A stretch of DNA of 64,000 bases from Halichoerus grypus (Eukaryota; Chordata; Mammalia; Carnivora; Phocidae): contig NC_135726.1 of NCBI RefSeq assembly GCF_964656455.1, positions 34,377,930-34,441,929 on the forward strand. Reading direction: 5' to 3'. This document shows positions 41,761-53,156 of the stretch, in pieces; position 1 is the first letter of the stretch, and each line of letters begins with the position of its first letter. A program made the position numbers and the translations under genes. A model generated the notes under the pieces. The model was not told where the DNA came from. It was given only the letters and a program-made list of their open reading frames with translations, and did no database searches.

Positions 41761-42655
41761 AGCACTATGCTCAACATCATTTTCTCCTTTCCCATCCTAG
41801 TCCTAAGGTGCAAGCAGCAAATAGTCTAGGAACATAACCTCCTCCTTCACTGCTCTTGGGAGCCATGTGCTTTGCTGCCCTCCATGTGGACGTGTGCCCA
41901 CACACATTCACACATGTACACTCACGTGGACACCCACCCACACATCTCTCCCTTGACCACCTGGCTCTCGGAGCACCTGGACTGGCTGTCCTGTGGGGCA
42001 AGGGCAAAGGCAAGGAGCTGGCATGCAGCTTCTGGCCTGAACACAATGATTTACAGGCCAAACTGGGCTATTTCTGCAGGTTCACCAGCAATTTCAGCTG
42101 CTCAATAAACACAGCCTGTGAGTCAGGAGTCGGGTAAACTGTGTGCTCAGACCCATATTTAAGATCATCCTTGGACAGCAGTTGGTAGTCAGAAAACCAA
42201 GTGTATAATTTTCGATTAGCGCATTGCAAGCTTCCAGGTTTGCCTAGGCTACAAAAATCTCTTTTGGAATGTGTTTTGTGACTGGCTGTAGCCTAAAAGC
42301 AAATGAGACCTGGACTTTTGCAAAGAAGAAAAAATATTTTGTATGTGAGGATTTCTAAGCACCCCTCTCTGTGCTCCTGACATACATAGCCTTGTGGGAA
42401 TGGTGCTCCCTTCCAATCCACACTGGGGGTTCCCCACCCTGTGTCTTTGACAAAGGTGCCCCCTCTTCTTGCTTCACTAGGGCACATCCTCCTCTTCCTC
42501 TGGGCCTGGCTTCATTTACAATGCTGTTTTATCTTGCATTGTAAATCCCAAGCATTGTAAATCCCAAATGACCATCCTTTTGTGCACATACCAATTTCTA
42601 CATTTTTAAAAGCAACAATCACCACAATAGCAACAGTAATAATGATGATACTTAT
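41761..42655. other. Unassigned DNA with a CA-rich stretch and a small tandem duplication
   Basis: 41898-41945 is rich in CACA and CACCCA without being a clean microsatellite. At 42536-42566 the unit GCATTGTAAATCCCAA occurs twice in tandem. Otherwise nothing is recognised; open frames on both strands around 41850-42140 are overlapping and uninformative. Confidence 0.45.
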
Positions 42656-42659
42656 CAGT

Positions 42660-42905
42660 TAGTGGCCACTGTCTATACAGCAAGCACTGTTCTAGGTGCC
42701 TTGTGAGCATTAATTCACTTAATTGCAAAGCAGTCCTTGGGAGCTGGGTACTACAAACATTCCCACCCTGTTACTAAGGAAATGAGGATGAGAGAAATAA
42801 ATGAACTAACTGCTGAAATCTCCAGTAGTGACTGGTAATCTTGAACTTGAACCATACCAGTCTGATGCCAGAACCCAGGTTCTTAACTTCCATGCGTCGC
42901 TGTCT
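42660..42905 (-). mobile_element. MIR SINE, antisense
   Basis: 'agcaagcactgttctaggtgccttgtgagcattaattcacttaatt', 'taaggaaatgaggatgagag' and 'tgatgccagaacccaggttcttaac' are the reverse complement of a near full-length MIR. Confidence 0.85.
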
Positions 42906-43175
42906 TAAAGAGTAACATGCAGTCTTTGACGATAATCTTCAAATCTTGGCTTGTGACCCATGAAGTCATCTTAGTGAATCACACACCCTTTAAAACAGAT
43001 TACACTAGGCTAAGCAGGGAGTATCAAAATGCATCATCCACATTAAGGACAAGTATTATTTCATGACACTTTTATTTTAGTTGGACGCATACATGGTGTG
43101 CTTGTACCTGTTTACAGTGTAAAGTGTATATCCTAAGTTTAGTCACAACCAAAACCAGTTTGAAAGTCTCTGGTC
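42906..43175. mobile_element. Old DNA-transposon-like repeat
   Basis: 'caaatcttggcttgtgacccatgaagtcatcttagtgaatcac', 'tatcaaaatgcatca' and 'ttatttcatgacacttttattttagttg', ending near 'gtgtaaagtgtatatccta', match an old mammalian non-autonomous DNA element. I am not sure of orientation or family. Confidence 0.45.
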
Positions 43176-44284
43176 TGTGGAGTCCTTCTGGGAAAACGCT
43201 GGATGTTTTGAGTTGAGGTCCTGCCCTCTCTCTTCCCTATCATTCTTGATTATAATAATATTAACAGCAATGCTTTCTCGTGGCTCTGATGAATGTGAAA
43301 TTACTTAGCAAATCATAAAATCACAACAAATTTCCAGGTTGATTTTTACTTTTGCTGAGTGGCTTTGTTCACATTATCTGGGAGTGGATGGAGAGGGATA
43401 GGTAGTCTGGGACCATCATCAAGGGCTTCAGGGAATCTCCCATCTCACTGCCCTGTGGCTGTTGCAGCCTGCAGGCCCTGGGGGCACCGTTTCTTCCAGT
43501 TAGTAGCTCAATGCCCAGAGGTTAGCTGCTTAGGTGACGGGGATGGAAAAGCTTCCAGTCCTTTGGGAAGTGTTTCCAGGAGGATTTCCACAAGTGATTC
43601 CTTGTCAGCCTTTCCCCAGACATTAGAGGGCTAGCCAGGGCCTAAACCCACCCATCCCAGCAGCTGGCTGTCAGCTTCCTGGGGAGAGTTGGGGCAGGAG
43701 TCTGCTGATCCCACCCCCAATGTCTTTGCTGGCTGTCCTTTCACGGGTCAAAGAAGAGCTTTGGCACTTGATTCCTAAGCAATCTCGGACTTCACCATCG
43801 CCAAGAATGACAACAGTCCTATGGGTTTACACAGGGCCTTTCTTCTAACAAGTTCAAAGTAATTTCTTGAATGTTGTCCTCATTATTCCCAAGGTCACTG
43901 TGGACGGTGTGGTTTTGTTGCCAGTTCTTGATCCTGGAGTGGTAAAAGGCCTTGATTACCAGCAAACGGTGTGGGCTGGGGTTGGATTTGCCTGGAGCTT
44001 AGCTTCCCAAATCTTCCCATCCGATTTCTGCTTTCTCAACCTTGTTTTTATCACCTCCTTACAGAGCCTTTTTAGACAATTTTTCATACTTGCCTTCCAC
44101 CCTCCCTGGCACCCATGAAATGTTAATACCATAGATACACCGAGCATCTATTTATGTGCTGTATGTATCTCTGTGCCCCTTGAGGGTGATTTTGCCCTGT
44201 TGGGAATGAATGCTCTAGAGACATAGTGTTGGTAGGACCTAGCCTTTTGAGGGGAGGTGTCAGCTCCTTGTCTGTACACTAATA
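43176..44284. other. Unassigned non-coding DNA
   Basis: No gene, repeat or simple sequence is recognised. GC content is somewhat higher in 43380-43800, without a CpG cluster. Confidence 0.45.
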
Positions 44285-44410
44285 CAAGATAACAAGAGTA
44301 CCTCCTTGTGGGGTTACCGTAAGGACAGGTAAATAAAGTGCTTAGCACTCTGCTTGGCACCAAGTAAGCACTCATAAGTGCTATCTCATTATTATTAGTA
44401 GTAATAATCA
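44285..44410 (+). mobile_element. MIR SINE fragment
   Basis: 'gggttaccgtaaggacaggtaaataaagtgcttagcactctgcttggcaccaagtaagcactcataagtgctatc' is the MIR 3' half in sense, ending in TTATTATTA. Confidence 0.85.
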
Positions 44411-44660
44411 TAACAGTTAACGTGTATTGGGGAATTATTGTAAGATGGAATTTAAAGCTTTTCATAAATTCAGGGACTTAGTTCTCATAGCAACCCTGTG
44501 AAGTACGGACTATTATTGTCATTTTACAAATAAGAAAACTGAGGCCCAGACAAGTTGACTTATCCAAGGTCTCAGAGCCAGTAAGTGACAAAGACAATAT
44601 TTGATTCTAGGGGGTCTGGTTCCTAAGTTTATACTCTTTACCATGAAGCTGTGTATATTA
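44411..44660 (-). mobile_element. MIR SINE, antisense
   Basis: 'ggacttagttctcatagcaaccctgtgaagtacggactattattgtcattttacaaataagaaaactgaggcccagacaag' and 'ggtctcagagccagtaagtgac' are MIR reversed. With 44285-44410 it forms a tail-to-tail pair. Confidence 0.88.
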
Positions 44661-45780
44661 GTCATGTAAGCACAATGTTAGTAGAAACATCAGGATTAAT
44701 CCTTTAACCTTTTCAACAATGGCAAGTGGACTCATTGGTACTATGGCTTCAAACAGGTTCTGGCCCATGTAGTCATCTCAGGACTTTGAAATACATTTTT
44801 CTGACTCTTCCATTCCAGGCAGAGCTGGCTGAGCTACTGATAAGGATCAGTTATTTGAGTTCCCACTTCCCAGCCTCGGAAAACCACCCAGGTATCCTCT
44901 ACGATGACTACTCTCTCTTTGGAATCAAGATGGCACCAAGTGTGGGCTGTTGCTGTGGAGCTGCATGTTGCTATGGTAGCAGCTCATGCCTCCTTCCTAC
45001 CCTCTCAGAGGTGCTCTGACACAGGCAGCAGTTTCTATGGTAACAAGCTGAATGGAGGGTCCATGAAGAAAGGACTGTGTGTGTTCTGACATGGGGGGGA
45101 TTGAAAATGAATCCTGGGCATTTGTGACCCTGTCACACATCAAAGGCAAACAACATCATCACTGCAGGAATGGTCCCAACAAGTAGAGTATTAGAAATAT
45201 CAGGGTTTCTTAGCTTATTCTCCTTACAAGTTCACCTTTTGCCTTTCTTTATAAGGACAATTTAAGACTTCAGAAAATAAGATGAAGAGGAGGAAATTGT
45301 AGCTGAGAGTGAATTCTCAGGGGTGCATAATTAAATTACTATGCAGGCAATAGATCCACAAATAAACTTTTAAACATGGTTCCAAACCCTTCAGAGAAGT
45401 TTCAAAGGATGAAAGGATCACTGCTCTGTCCTATTAGAAGCCGTTCAATGCCCCGCTGCAGAAAACCCTTCCCACTGATTGACAGCCTCCACCCTGCAGG
45501 CTGCTGGAGACCCTTCAGAGCCTACGCATTTCCTGCTGCCAATAAGGCAGGGCTGCTCCACTCCCCTCCCTGGGGCCATGGTTAGCTGCACCCTGAGATC
45601 AGGCCACATATCAATACTCACTTTGTCCTTTGCGTGCTTTCAAGGTAACAGGAAGTGCGGGAGGAAAGCCAAATTTGTGTCAGCCCAGTATTCGAAGAGT
45701 GCGCTCAGCAAGGAGAGACCATTTGGCAGCGGCACCTGCTTTGCATCTCTTCCTGGTTCAGCATATGCAATATGTGATGG
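44661..45780. other. Unassigned non-coding DNA
   Basis: No gene or repeat I can support. Plus frames near 44726-45089 and 45376-45916 overlap in different frames and show no domain. Confidence 0.45.
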
Positions 45781-45784
45781 CACA

Positions 45785-45995
45785 AGCCCCCTGATGCTTA
45801 TTAAGAACTTACTATGTGTTAGGCACCATTCTAAGCAATTGACATCTATTGACTCATTTAATTTTCCCAACAACCTAATGAGAAAAATAGTATTATTATC
45901 CCTATTTTACAGATGAGGAAATAAGCAGAGAGAGTTTGAGGAACTTACTCAGGTTCTCACACTTAGTAAAAACCAGAGCTAGGATGCAAACCACA
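45785..45995 (-). mobile_element. MIR SINE, antisense
   Basis: 'ttattaagaacttactatgtgttaggcaccattctaagcaattgacatctattgactcatttaattttcccaacaacctaatgag', 'ttttacagatgaggaaataagc' and 'ccagagctaggatgcaaa' are MIR from 3' end to head on the reverse strand. Confidence 0.9.
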
Positions 45996-45999
45996 TATT

Positions 46000-47505
46000 A
46001 GGACCCTGAATTTAGGTGGTAGCCATGGGAAGAAGCCAAATTAGTATATTCATAGAAAGCTGGGCAGAAAGTGAGCTTGCTGCCAGAAGAGGTGGGAACC
46101 AGATTGGGCCCTTTCAGTGACAGAAGTCCACTCAGGCAGTCTTAAGGAACAAAAGGATTTTAGATGGTCACAATACAAAGATGCCTGGGATGCACAGTGA
46201 ATCCAGCAGGTGCTCAATCCCTCAACCCAGCCCAGGCTCCTCTCTATTGGTTCATTCTCAGACTCTCCCCAGGTAGTGGGAAGGATGGCTGTTGGCAGCT
46301 TCAGACTGACATCCTGCCAGCTTAGTAGCCCCTGGATAAAAAGGTGACCTATCCCCCATTATTCCAACAAAATCTTGGAATTGACAATGTTAACGTGATT
46401 GGTCACATGCCAACCCCCAAACCAATCATTTGGTTGATGCTATATTCACATGGTCAATCCTGATTTGTATGCCCAATTCTCTCACAATAGGTAGTAGGAA
46501 GAATTGATGTGTTCCTAAGGGGAGTTCCCAGTTGAAAATCAGGGTGCTGTGAGCAGCAGAAGAGGGGATGGATGCAAGACTGGCAAAAACAGCAGCTGTC
46601 CTTAACCCTCACTCTCTGGTACATACAGAGACATGGTGACCAGACACTCAGTAACCTGCATCCACTATTTCTGCCCACTCTGACTCCCCAGCTTTATAAG
46701 GCACAGATATGAACCAATCTGTTCTCTCCCCAGGAAGAGTGGCCAGCCAGTAACCACTGTGCCAAGCTGGTCTCTGCCAGGCATTCCCCCTTTGCACTTG
46801 AAAGGACACCCCAGCCCTCTGATACCTGCTCTCCCCCACCTGCACTTGTGCTGCCTCATTACCTTTGCTTTCTGGCCCTTTGCTCTCATCTGCCCCTTTT
46901 CACATTCACCTCACTCAGACTCTTTCATCAGAAATGCTTCAGCTCTTTCAGCTTCCCCCTTCTGCCCATCCTTCACCTGGCATTTTCTCACTGTCATTAA
47001 AAACCAAAGCCTCAGCATCTCCACCACCTTCTGAGATTTCCCCCAGCCTGGCACATAAGAACCCAGAAGTGGGTTCTTGGTGGCTCTGAGCATTTTGAAC
47101 ATGAGCTTCAGGGAAGTGAGATTCTGGGGACTAAAGCATCTCTTGCTGGGGTTTCTGTTGCTGAGGGAGGGCAGTAGCTGAGAGGCCTGGGAAGCCAAGT
47201 TTGATTTTCCTCTTAAACACAGGCACTTCCTCTAGGTTCAGGCCAAGCCATCCCTCAGTGTATATTTACTTCATCCTATGTTGATCCCTTGTTTCTCTGA
47301 ATTCCCACACAATCTCATGGTTACTTTGGCTCCTAGGACCTATCTTCCTCTGTGGCTCCTAGGGTCCAAAGAAAATAGAAATTAAGGCACATTTGTTTGA
47401 CTGCAGAATCTTTGGTATTTAATTGTCTACAGTATCCTTCATTTTGGGGGAATTAGAGAGTATTCAGAAATAAAGCTGGCTCTGAAAGACCACATGACAG
47501 AAGGG
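46000..47505. other. Mostly unassigned non-coding DNA
   Basis: Around 46115-46170 'gacagaagtccactcaggcagtcttaaggaacaaaagga' resembles the old 'caagtggcttaag' family. No gene is supported; the frames at 46759-47198 on both strands overlap each other. Confidence 0.45.
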
Positions 47506-47507
47506 GA

Positions 47508-47868
47508 CTATGATAGACTGAATGTTTGCCCCCTACCCCAAATTCTTATGTTAAAGCCCTAGCCCCCAAAGTGATGGTATTTAATGGTGGGTCCTTTGGG
47601 AGGTCATTAAGTTTAGATGAGGTTATAAGGGTGGTACTTTCATGATGGGATTAGTGCCTCTTATAACAAGAGGAAGAGACACAAGAGCTCTTTCTCTTTA
47701 TAGGAGAGTGCACTGAGGAAAGGCCATGTGAGCACACAGAGAGAAAGTGACCATCTACAAACCAGAATTTTGAATTTCCCAGCCTCCAGACTGGGAGAAA
47801 TAAATTTTTGTTGTTTAACCCACCCAGTGTATTGTATTTTGTTACAGCAGCCTGAGCAGACTAAGACA
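47508..47868 (+). mobile_element. ERVL-MaLR solo LTR (MST/MLT1 type)
   Basis: It starts 'ctatgatagactgaatgttt' and runs through 'aaattcttatgttaaagcccta', 'gtgatggtatttaatggtgg', 'gatgaggttataagggtgg', 'gaggaaaggccatgtgagcac', 'ttcccagcctccagactggg', 'aataaatttttgttgtttaa' and 'gcctgagcagactaagaca'. That is the complete MaLR LTR order, with TATA-like and AATAAA signals. No internal retroviral sequence adjoins it, so it is a solo LTR. Length of about 360 bp is normal for the class. Confidence 0.9.
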
Positions 47869-48089
47869 GGAGTGTTAGCAGCAGAAGCTAGCCTTGCTCC
47901 TCTCTTCAGAGAGCTCAGATAGATTATGACCAAACTTCTTGGAGCTCAGTGACAAACTTTCAAAGTTTTTGAGTTCATGTACCAGATAAGAGAGAAATGT
48001 AAATTCATTACTTTTCCCACATAAGGGAGTCATTAGTGCTGTTTACTAGACATTTCTTATTCTCCTGATACAGTGTAGGAATTGCACTG

Positions 48090-48385
48090 CATTACCTCCT
48101 TGGAGTTAGGGGCACACATGTGACATTCTTTGGTTGATAAAGTGTGTATCATCTCTTTCAGGTGAATGCTGTAAGAGCCAGTGTGTGATTGATCGTGTTC
48201 TGTCTTCCTCTCTTTCTACCACAAGAACCAGCATTAAGATGCAGGCTGCTCCATCACCCCTCCAATCTGCCATGGACATGTGCCATGAATGCCATGTAAG
48301 CCTATGTCATTATACATCACTGAGATTGGGAGTCGCTTACTATTGTAGCATAATCCAGTCTGATCTGACTGATGGTGAAATCCTA
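48090..48385 (+). repeat. Old LTR-like repeat
   Basis: The right end 'catcactgagattgggagtcgcttactattgtagcataatccagtctgatctgactgatg' is typical of an old mammalian LTR-like repeat. The left part is decayed. Subfamily not named. Confidence 0.5.
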
Positions 48386-48479
48386 TTACGAGAGGGCTAT
48401 ATGTGGATCAAGGCCTGAAGGCACAGTTGTTTAATGGATATTTCCTAACTCCATTAGCCTTAAGTATCCTCTTCTCTAC

Positions 48480-48775
48480 CCACCAACTCTTCATATGGGT
48501 TAGTTTTTATCTTTCAGGTCCTAGTTCAAATGTCACCTTTTCAAGGCAGCTTCCTTGACCAGAATGTGTTAAGAGGCTCCTCCCAGTAACTTTATATCTT
48601 CATCCTTCATAGGGCTTATCAAACTGATATAATCTTGTTTATTTGCTTCTCCACCAGAATAAAAGTTCCTTGAAGGAAAGGACCTTATCTTGTGCGCCAT
48701 TGCATCCTCAGTCCTTAGAATCATGTCTGGGCACCAGGAAATTCCATAAAGTTTGTTGAATGAATGAATAAGTGA
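48480..48775 (+). mobile_element. L2 LINE 3' end
   Basis: 'aggtcctagttcaaatgtcaccttttcaaggcagcttccttgacc', 'ctccaccagaataaaagttccttgaaggaaaggacc' and 'cctcagtccttagaatcatgtctgggcacc', ending in TGAATGAATGAA, is a textbook L2 3' terminus. Confidence 0.9.
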
Positions 48776-48805
48776 ATGGGAAAGAAAGTGACCAAGAAAA
48801 ACCTT

Positions 48806-48808
<3 letters not shown>

Positions 48809-48844
<36 letters not shown>
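48809..48844 (+). repeat. (TA)n microsatellite
   Basis: About 17 uninterrupted TA units; likely length-variable. Confidence 0.97.
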
Positions 48845-48846
<2 letters not shown>

Positions 48847-49029
48847 TTAAGAGTCATTTTGGCTTAAGATGCATCTTAAAGAATGGGGGCTTGGCAAAGT
48901 TTGAAACTCTTCTCTCTCCTTCAACTTCACTGTATGTACTATTTTTATATCAGACCTCAATAGATTTGGAATACCCCATGAAAATGTTTCAATAGCAGTT
49001 AATTGCCCCAACTCCTCCCCAGTGAACTC

Positions 49030-49320
49030 ACCCCTCCCATGTTATCCTCTCTGAAAGGCTGCCCTGGCCTCTAGTGGGCTCATTATCTGCTTCATTGGGC
49101 AACCACAAATCTCCACTGCTATAGCTTAGCACACCATATTGTGGTATATTATGTGTATATGGCCCTTAGACCATCAGCCCTTTGAGTACAGGGACTGAAT
49201 ATTTGTACCTGCATTTCCGGGGGCTCCTGCAGCACTAGTCCTATACAAGGGGCTGAGGAGATGCTTATTGAAAGAATGAATTATCTTCTATTGCCTGCAA
49301 TTATTCCCCACATGTTAGTT
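49030..49320 (+). mobile_element. L2 LINE 3' end
   Basis: 'accatcagccctttgagtacagggactgaatatttgtacc' followed by 'atgcttattgaaagaatgaatta' is the L2 terminus; the preceding part is weaker. Confidence 0.6.
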
Positions 49321-49334
49321 TAGTCATTCTAGTA

Positions 49335-49428
49335 GGACTGGAGTAAAGTTGCTGGAGGACAGTAATTTGTTTTCTCCTTAGGGCTTCTTTGTGTCAAGCA
49401 TGTAGTAAATGTTCAATAAATAGTGTCT
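49335..49428 (+). mobile_element. L2 3' end fragment
   Basis: 'gctggaggacagtaatttgttttctcc' then 'gtcaagcatgtagtaaatgttcaataaatag' is a second short L2 terminus. Confidence 0.55.
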
Positions 49429-49429
49429 G

Positions 49430-51080
49430 ATTTTTTTTCCTTTGTCAAGGGCCACTGTTTTTTGTTTTTCCCATTTCACACAGAAACAGGTACTCACAGA
49501 AGGAGCTGATAAGCTTCCCATAAACACCATAAGCAGGGTCTCTGGGCTTCTGAGAGGAAAGATTAAGTTGGGGGAGGAATGCAGATATCACAAATGGGTA
49601 ATAGAGTGGCTTTTTTTACCAAAATTTCTAAATCACACATTACAACACTGGATAAAAATTTTTATGTCATGTTCAAGTGCATGAGGTAATTTTGGAGTTA
49701 AAGTTCAGATGTCCAATAAACGTTAACCAAATGAGTAAATGAACAAACGGAAAATACTAAGATGACATGCAGAATTAAAACCTCCTGTCTCATACACAAA
49801 TGGCATGAAGAAAATCAATTTTACCCAGAAAGGAATATCTTCATTTTCTAAAACTCTTCTGTAACATCAAAATATTCTTCAAACAAAATCTGAAACAAAC
49901 TGATTCTCTCCTTTGGTTTGAGATCTTGTGAAGTCCTTAGAAGTTCTTATAAGAAGCCAGAATGATCCTGGTCACTTCTGTCATGATATTATAGTCAAAC
50001 ACTCAATGCACTCAAATGGCGCCCCACAGATGGGTGCCTGGTCAGTAGCCACCCAGTGTTTAGTGTTTTCCTCACAGATGAGTACCTTCATGCTCTGCAT
50101 ATTGTAGACTTGTGGCCATAGGATCATCCCTTGTCTGATACCTGCTTTAACTGAGCCAGTGGGGGAGAGAAACATGTAAATGAATACTGATAACAAGAAC
50201 ATCAAGTTTGATCTTTTCCTCCTATCAGAGGAGGCTACAAGGTTTAGTGAGCACCAATGAGGAAATGGTTAATTGTCTGCTTACTGTCAAAGAAAGTTTT
50301 GAGCTGAACCTTGAATGACCAATAGGAGAGGACATTCTAGCTTGTAAAGACATGATTACAAAAACAGAGGTGTGTGAAACAGCTTGGTGCCTTGGAGCCT
50401 TTCTGGGAACAGCAGGTAGTTCAGCATTGCTGAAGAACAAAGCATTTCCATGCTGCCTTCAAATCTGCTTTTCATCAAGTTTTTATAGTCTTGCTAGAAT
50501 ATAGCATCAAGTGCACACACCCAAATATGTGCACACATGCACAATCATACACACACAAACACACTTGATGGCATTGACCTAAAATACACTTTGTGTGCTT
50601 CTTGTGGTCCAAGAAGTCTGTTTCAAAGGCTTAAGACTCACATATAAGTGTGTACACACGAGCCTAGCATGTGCCCCTCTCAAGTGCCTAAACTTGCACC
50701 TGCATTAATTCTGTCTGTGTAACCAAAAGGACAAAAAATAAGAAAAGACATGGATCTTGGTTCAGAAAAATATTGGGGAATTACCTCAACAAATGTAGCA
50801 GTTATGGAATTCCCTGAATAATCCTTTGGGTTTTGTTGTTGTTGTTAAATTCAACACTCTGCTCTCCTCCACATCTTTTTTTGTTCAATCAAGTAATGTA
50901 GCAATGTCAGCTGCCAGTATGAGACCTTTCTCAGCTACTTGAAGGCCAGACAAAAGCTAACTCCATCACTCTCTTCTTGGAAATAATGATTGCAAGAGCT
51001 ATCATAGCACATGTTTTACCTGACCAATGATCAAGGGTCATTTTGAACAACAGCCTTATGGTTTTTCATACAAACTCCTA
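49430..51080. other. Mostly unassigned non-coding DNA
   Basis: No gene is supported. A loose ACAC-rich stretch is at 50512-50562 and a short GTT run at 50834-50846. No repeat family is recognised, so much of this may be single-copy. Confidence 0.45.
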
Positions 51081-51084
51081 CCTT

Positions 51085-51867
51085 TTATAGAGCTACCATA
51101 TGATCCAGCAATTGCACTACTGGGTATTTACCCCAAAGATACAAATGTAGGGATCTGAAGGGGTATGTGCACCCAGATGTTTATAGCAGCAATGTCCACA
51201 ATAGCCAAACCATGGAAAGAGCCAAGATGTCCATCGACAGATGAATGGATAAAGAAGATGTGGTATATATATATACAATGGAATATTATGCAGCCATCAA
51301 AAAGAATGAGATCTTGCCATTTGCAATGACATGGATGGAACTGGAGGGTGTTATGCTGAGCGAAATAAGTCAATCAGAGAAAGACATGTATCATATGACC
51401 TCACTGATATGAGGAATTCTTAATCTCAGGAAACAAACAGGGTTGCTGGAGTGGGGGGTGGCTGGGAGGGAGGGGGTGGCTGGGTGATAGACATTGGGGA
51501 GGGTATGTGCTATGGTGAGTGCTGTGAATTGTGCAAGACGGTTGAATCACAGATCTGTACCTCTGAAGCAAATAATGCAATATATGTTAAGAAAAAAAAA
51601 AAGAAGATAGCAGGAGGGGAAGAATGAAGGGGGGGAAATCGGAGGGAGAGACAAACCATGAGAGATGATGGACTCTGAAAAACAAACTGAGGGTTCTAGA
51701 GGGGAGGGGGGTGGGAGGATGGGTTAGCCTGGTGATGGGTGATGGAGCACTGGGTGTTATGCACAAACAATGAATCATGGAACAATACATCAAAAACTAA
51801 TGATGTAATGTGTGGTGATTAACATAACAATAAAAATAAATAAATAAATAAATAAAAAATAAAAAGA
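51085..51867 (+). mobile_element. Young 5'-truncated L1 (ORF2 end and 3' UTR)
   Basis: It starts in ORF2 at 'tagagctaccatatgatcc' and contains 'gggtatttaccccaaagata', 'gtccacaatagccaaacc', a TA run at 51263-51275, 'atggatggaactggaggg' and 'tatgaggaattcttaatctc'. Then follow the two-part 3' UTR with an A-rich linker at 51591-51606 and an A/TAAA tail at 51827-51867. About 15-20 bp are missing in the 'gatgggtgatggagcac' part relative to other copies. No clear target duplication was found. Confidence 0.92.
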
Positions 51868-52776
51868 TGGCAACTGTCAGGGTCAGTGATACAGATATGT
51901 ATGTCGCCTCAGCATCCAAACAACAGGTTCTGAACTCCTTTTTCTCAGCGTTGCTCTGGTAGGCTAGTTCATGAAAGTCTAGAGATGGAAAATGGGAAGA
52001 TGGCAATGAGACCCTATAAGCTGGAAGCCATTTTGGTTGATGGGCAGGGTGTCCCTGTTGTGGTACTATCATTTTGGTTAGAGGTAATAATACTTACTTT
52101 GTTTAAATACCAGGTACTTAATTTTTTTTTTAGCAAACCCATAAGCAGAAAGTGAATCAATATGGTCTAGAGAGAAGGAAGTTAGTCAAATACCAAGAGT
52201 TAAACCTTGTTGCAGGCAAGGGACAAAAAGAGTGCCATGACATGAACAGTCTCCCAATATCCCTATCTCACTGGACACCTGCTGTATTTTAAATACCCTC
52301 CAATATGACCAGCTGGACTATACAAGGGCTTGTTAAAAATGTATGCTCTAACTAAATTACAGATTTCTTCTCTTGAAAGTTCACTGAGTAGGTTTCATAA
52401 TCTGGTGACTAAACTATGTCATCTCTTATTCCCTAGAAAAGACAAGGATCTGAAGAATGGAATACATGTCTGGGAGAATGCCCAATGGTCAGAGGGTGCC
52501 AGAATGGGCTTTAGGAAAGCACACCAGAGTGGTCATCAGAGGGCAATGCCAAAGGGAGTTATGGGCTTGCGACTGAGACATACCTTGTCTATTTCATAAC
52601 TTTGTCCAAGTCCATTTCTAAGGATTTTGTAAAAAAGCAGAATACATATTTCTATCAGTTTTTCTGAGCTTTTAAAAAACTTCTTCCAGAGCAATTTGCC
52701 CTCTTGAAAAGGAGAATCACATTTTCCCAGAAGTGGTTCCAGATGAAATCCAGTGTATGTTTATGTCCTTTGAAAT
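51868..52776. other. Unassigned non-coding DNA
   Basis: Nothing recognisable up to the purine tract. Confidence 0.4.
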
Positions 52777-53064
52777 AGGAGAAGAAGAAGAAGAAGAAGA
52801 AGAAGAAGAAGAAGAAGAAGAAGAAGAAGAAGAGGAAGAGGAGAGGAAGAGGAGGAGGAGAAGAAGAGGAGGAGGAGAAGAAGAAAGAAGAAGAAGAAGA
52901 AAGAAGAAGAAGAAGAAGGAAGAAGAAGAAGAAGAAGAAGAAGAAGAAGAAGAAGAAGAAGAAGAAGAAAGAAGAAGAAGAAAGAAGAGAAGAAAGAAGA
53001 AGAAGAAGGAGAAAGAAAGAAAGAAAGAAAGAAGAAAGAAAGAAAGAAAGAAAGAAAGAAGAAA

Positions 53065-53100
<36 letters not shown>

Positions 53101-53156
53101 AGAAAAAGAAAGAAAGAAAGAAAAAGAAAGAAAGAAGAAAGAAAAAGAAAGGAAAG
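52777..53156 (+). repeat. 380-nt uninterrupted purine tract, (GAA)n then (GAAA)n
   Basis: Every base from 52777 to 53156 is A or G. The left half is mostly GAA triplets with GAG and GGA variants; the right half shifts to GAAA tetramers. The strand bias is complete, so the opposite strand is pure pyrimidine. Long open frames (poly-Glu/Lys on plus, poly-Ser/Leu/Phe on minus) are a by-product. Such tracts can form triplex (H-) DNA and are prone to length change. Confidence 0.98.
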
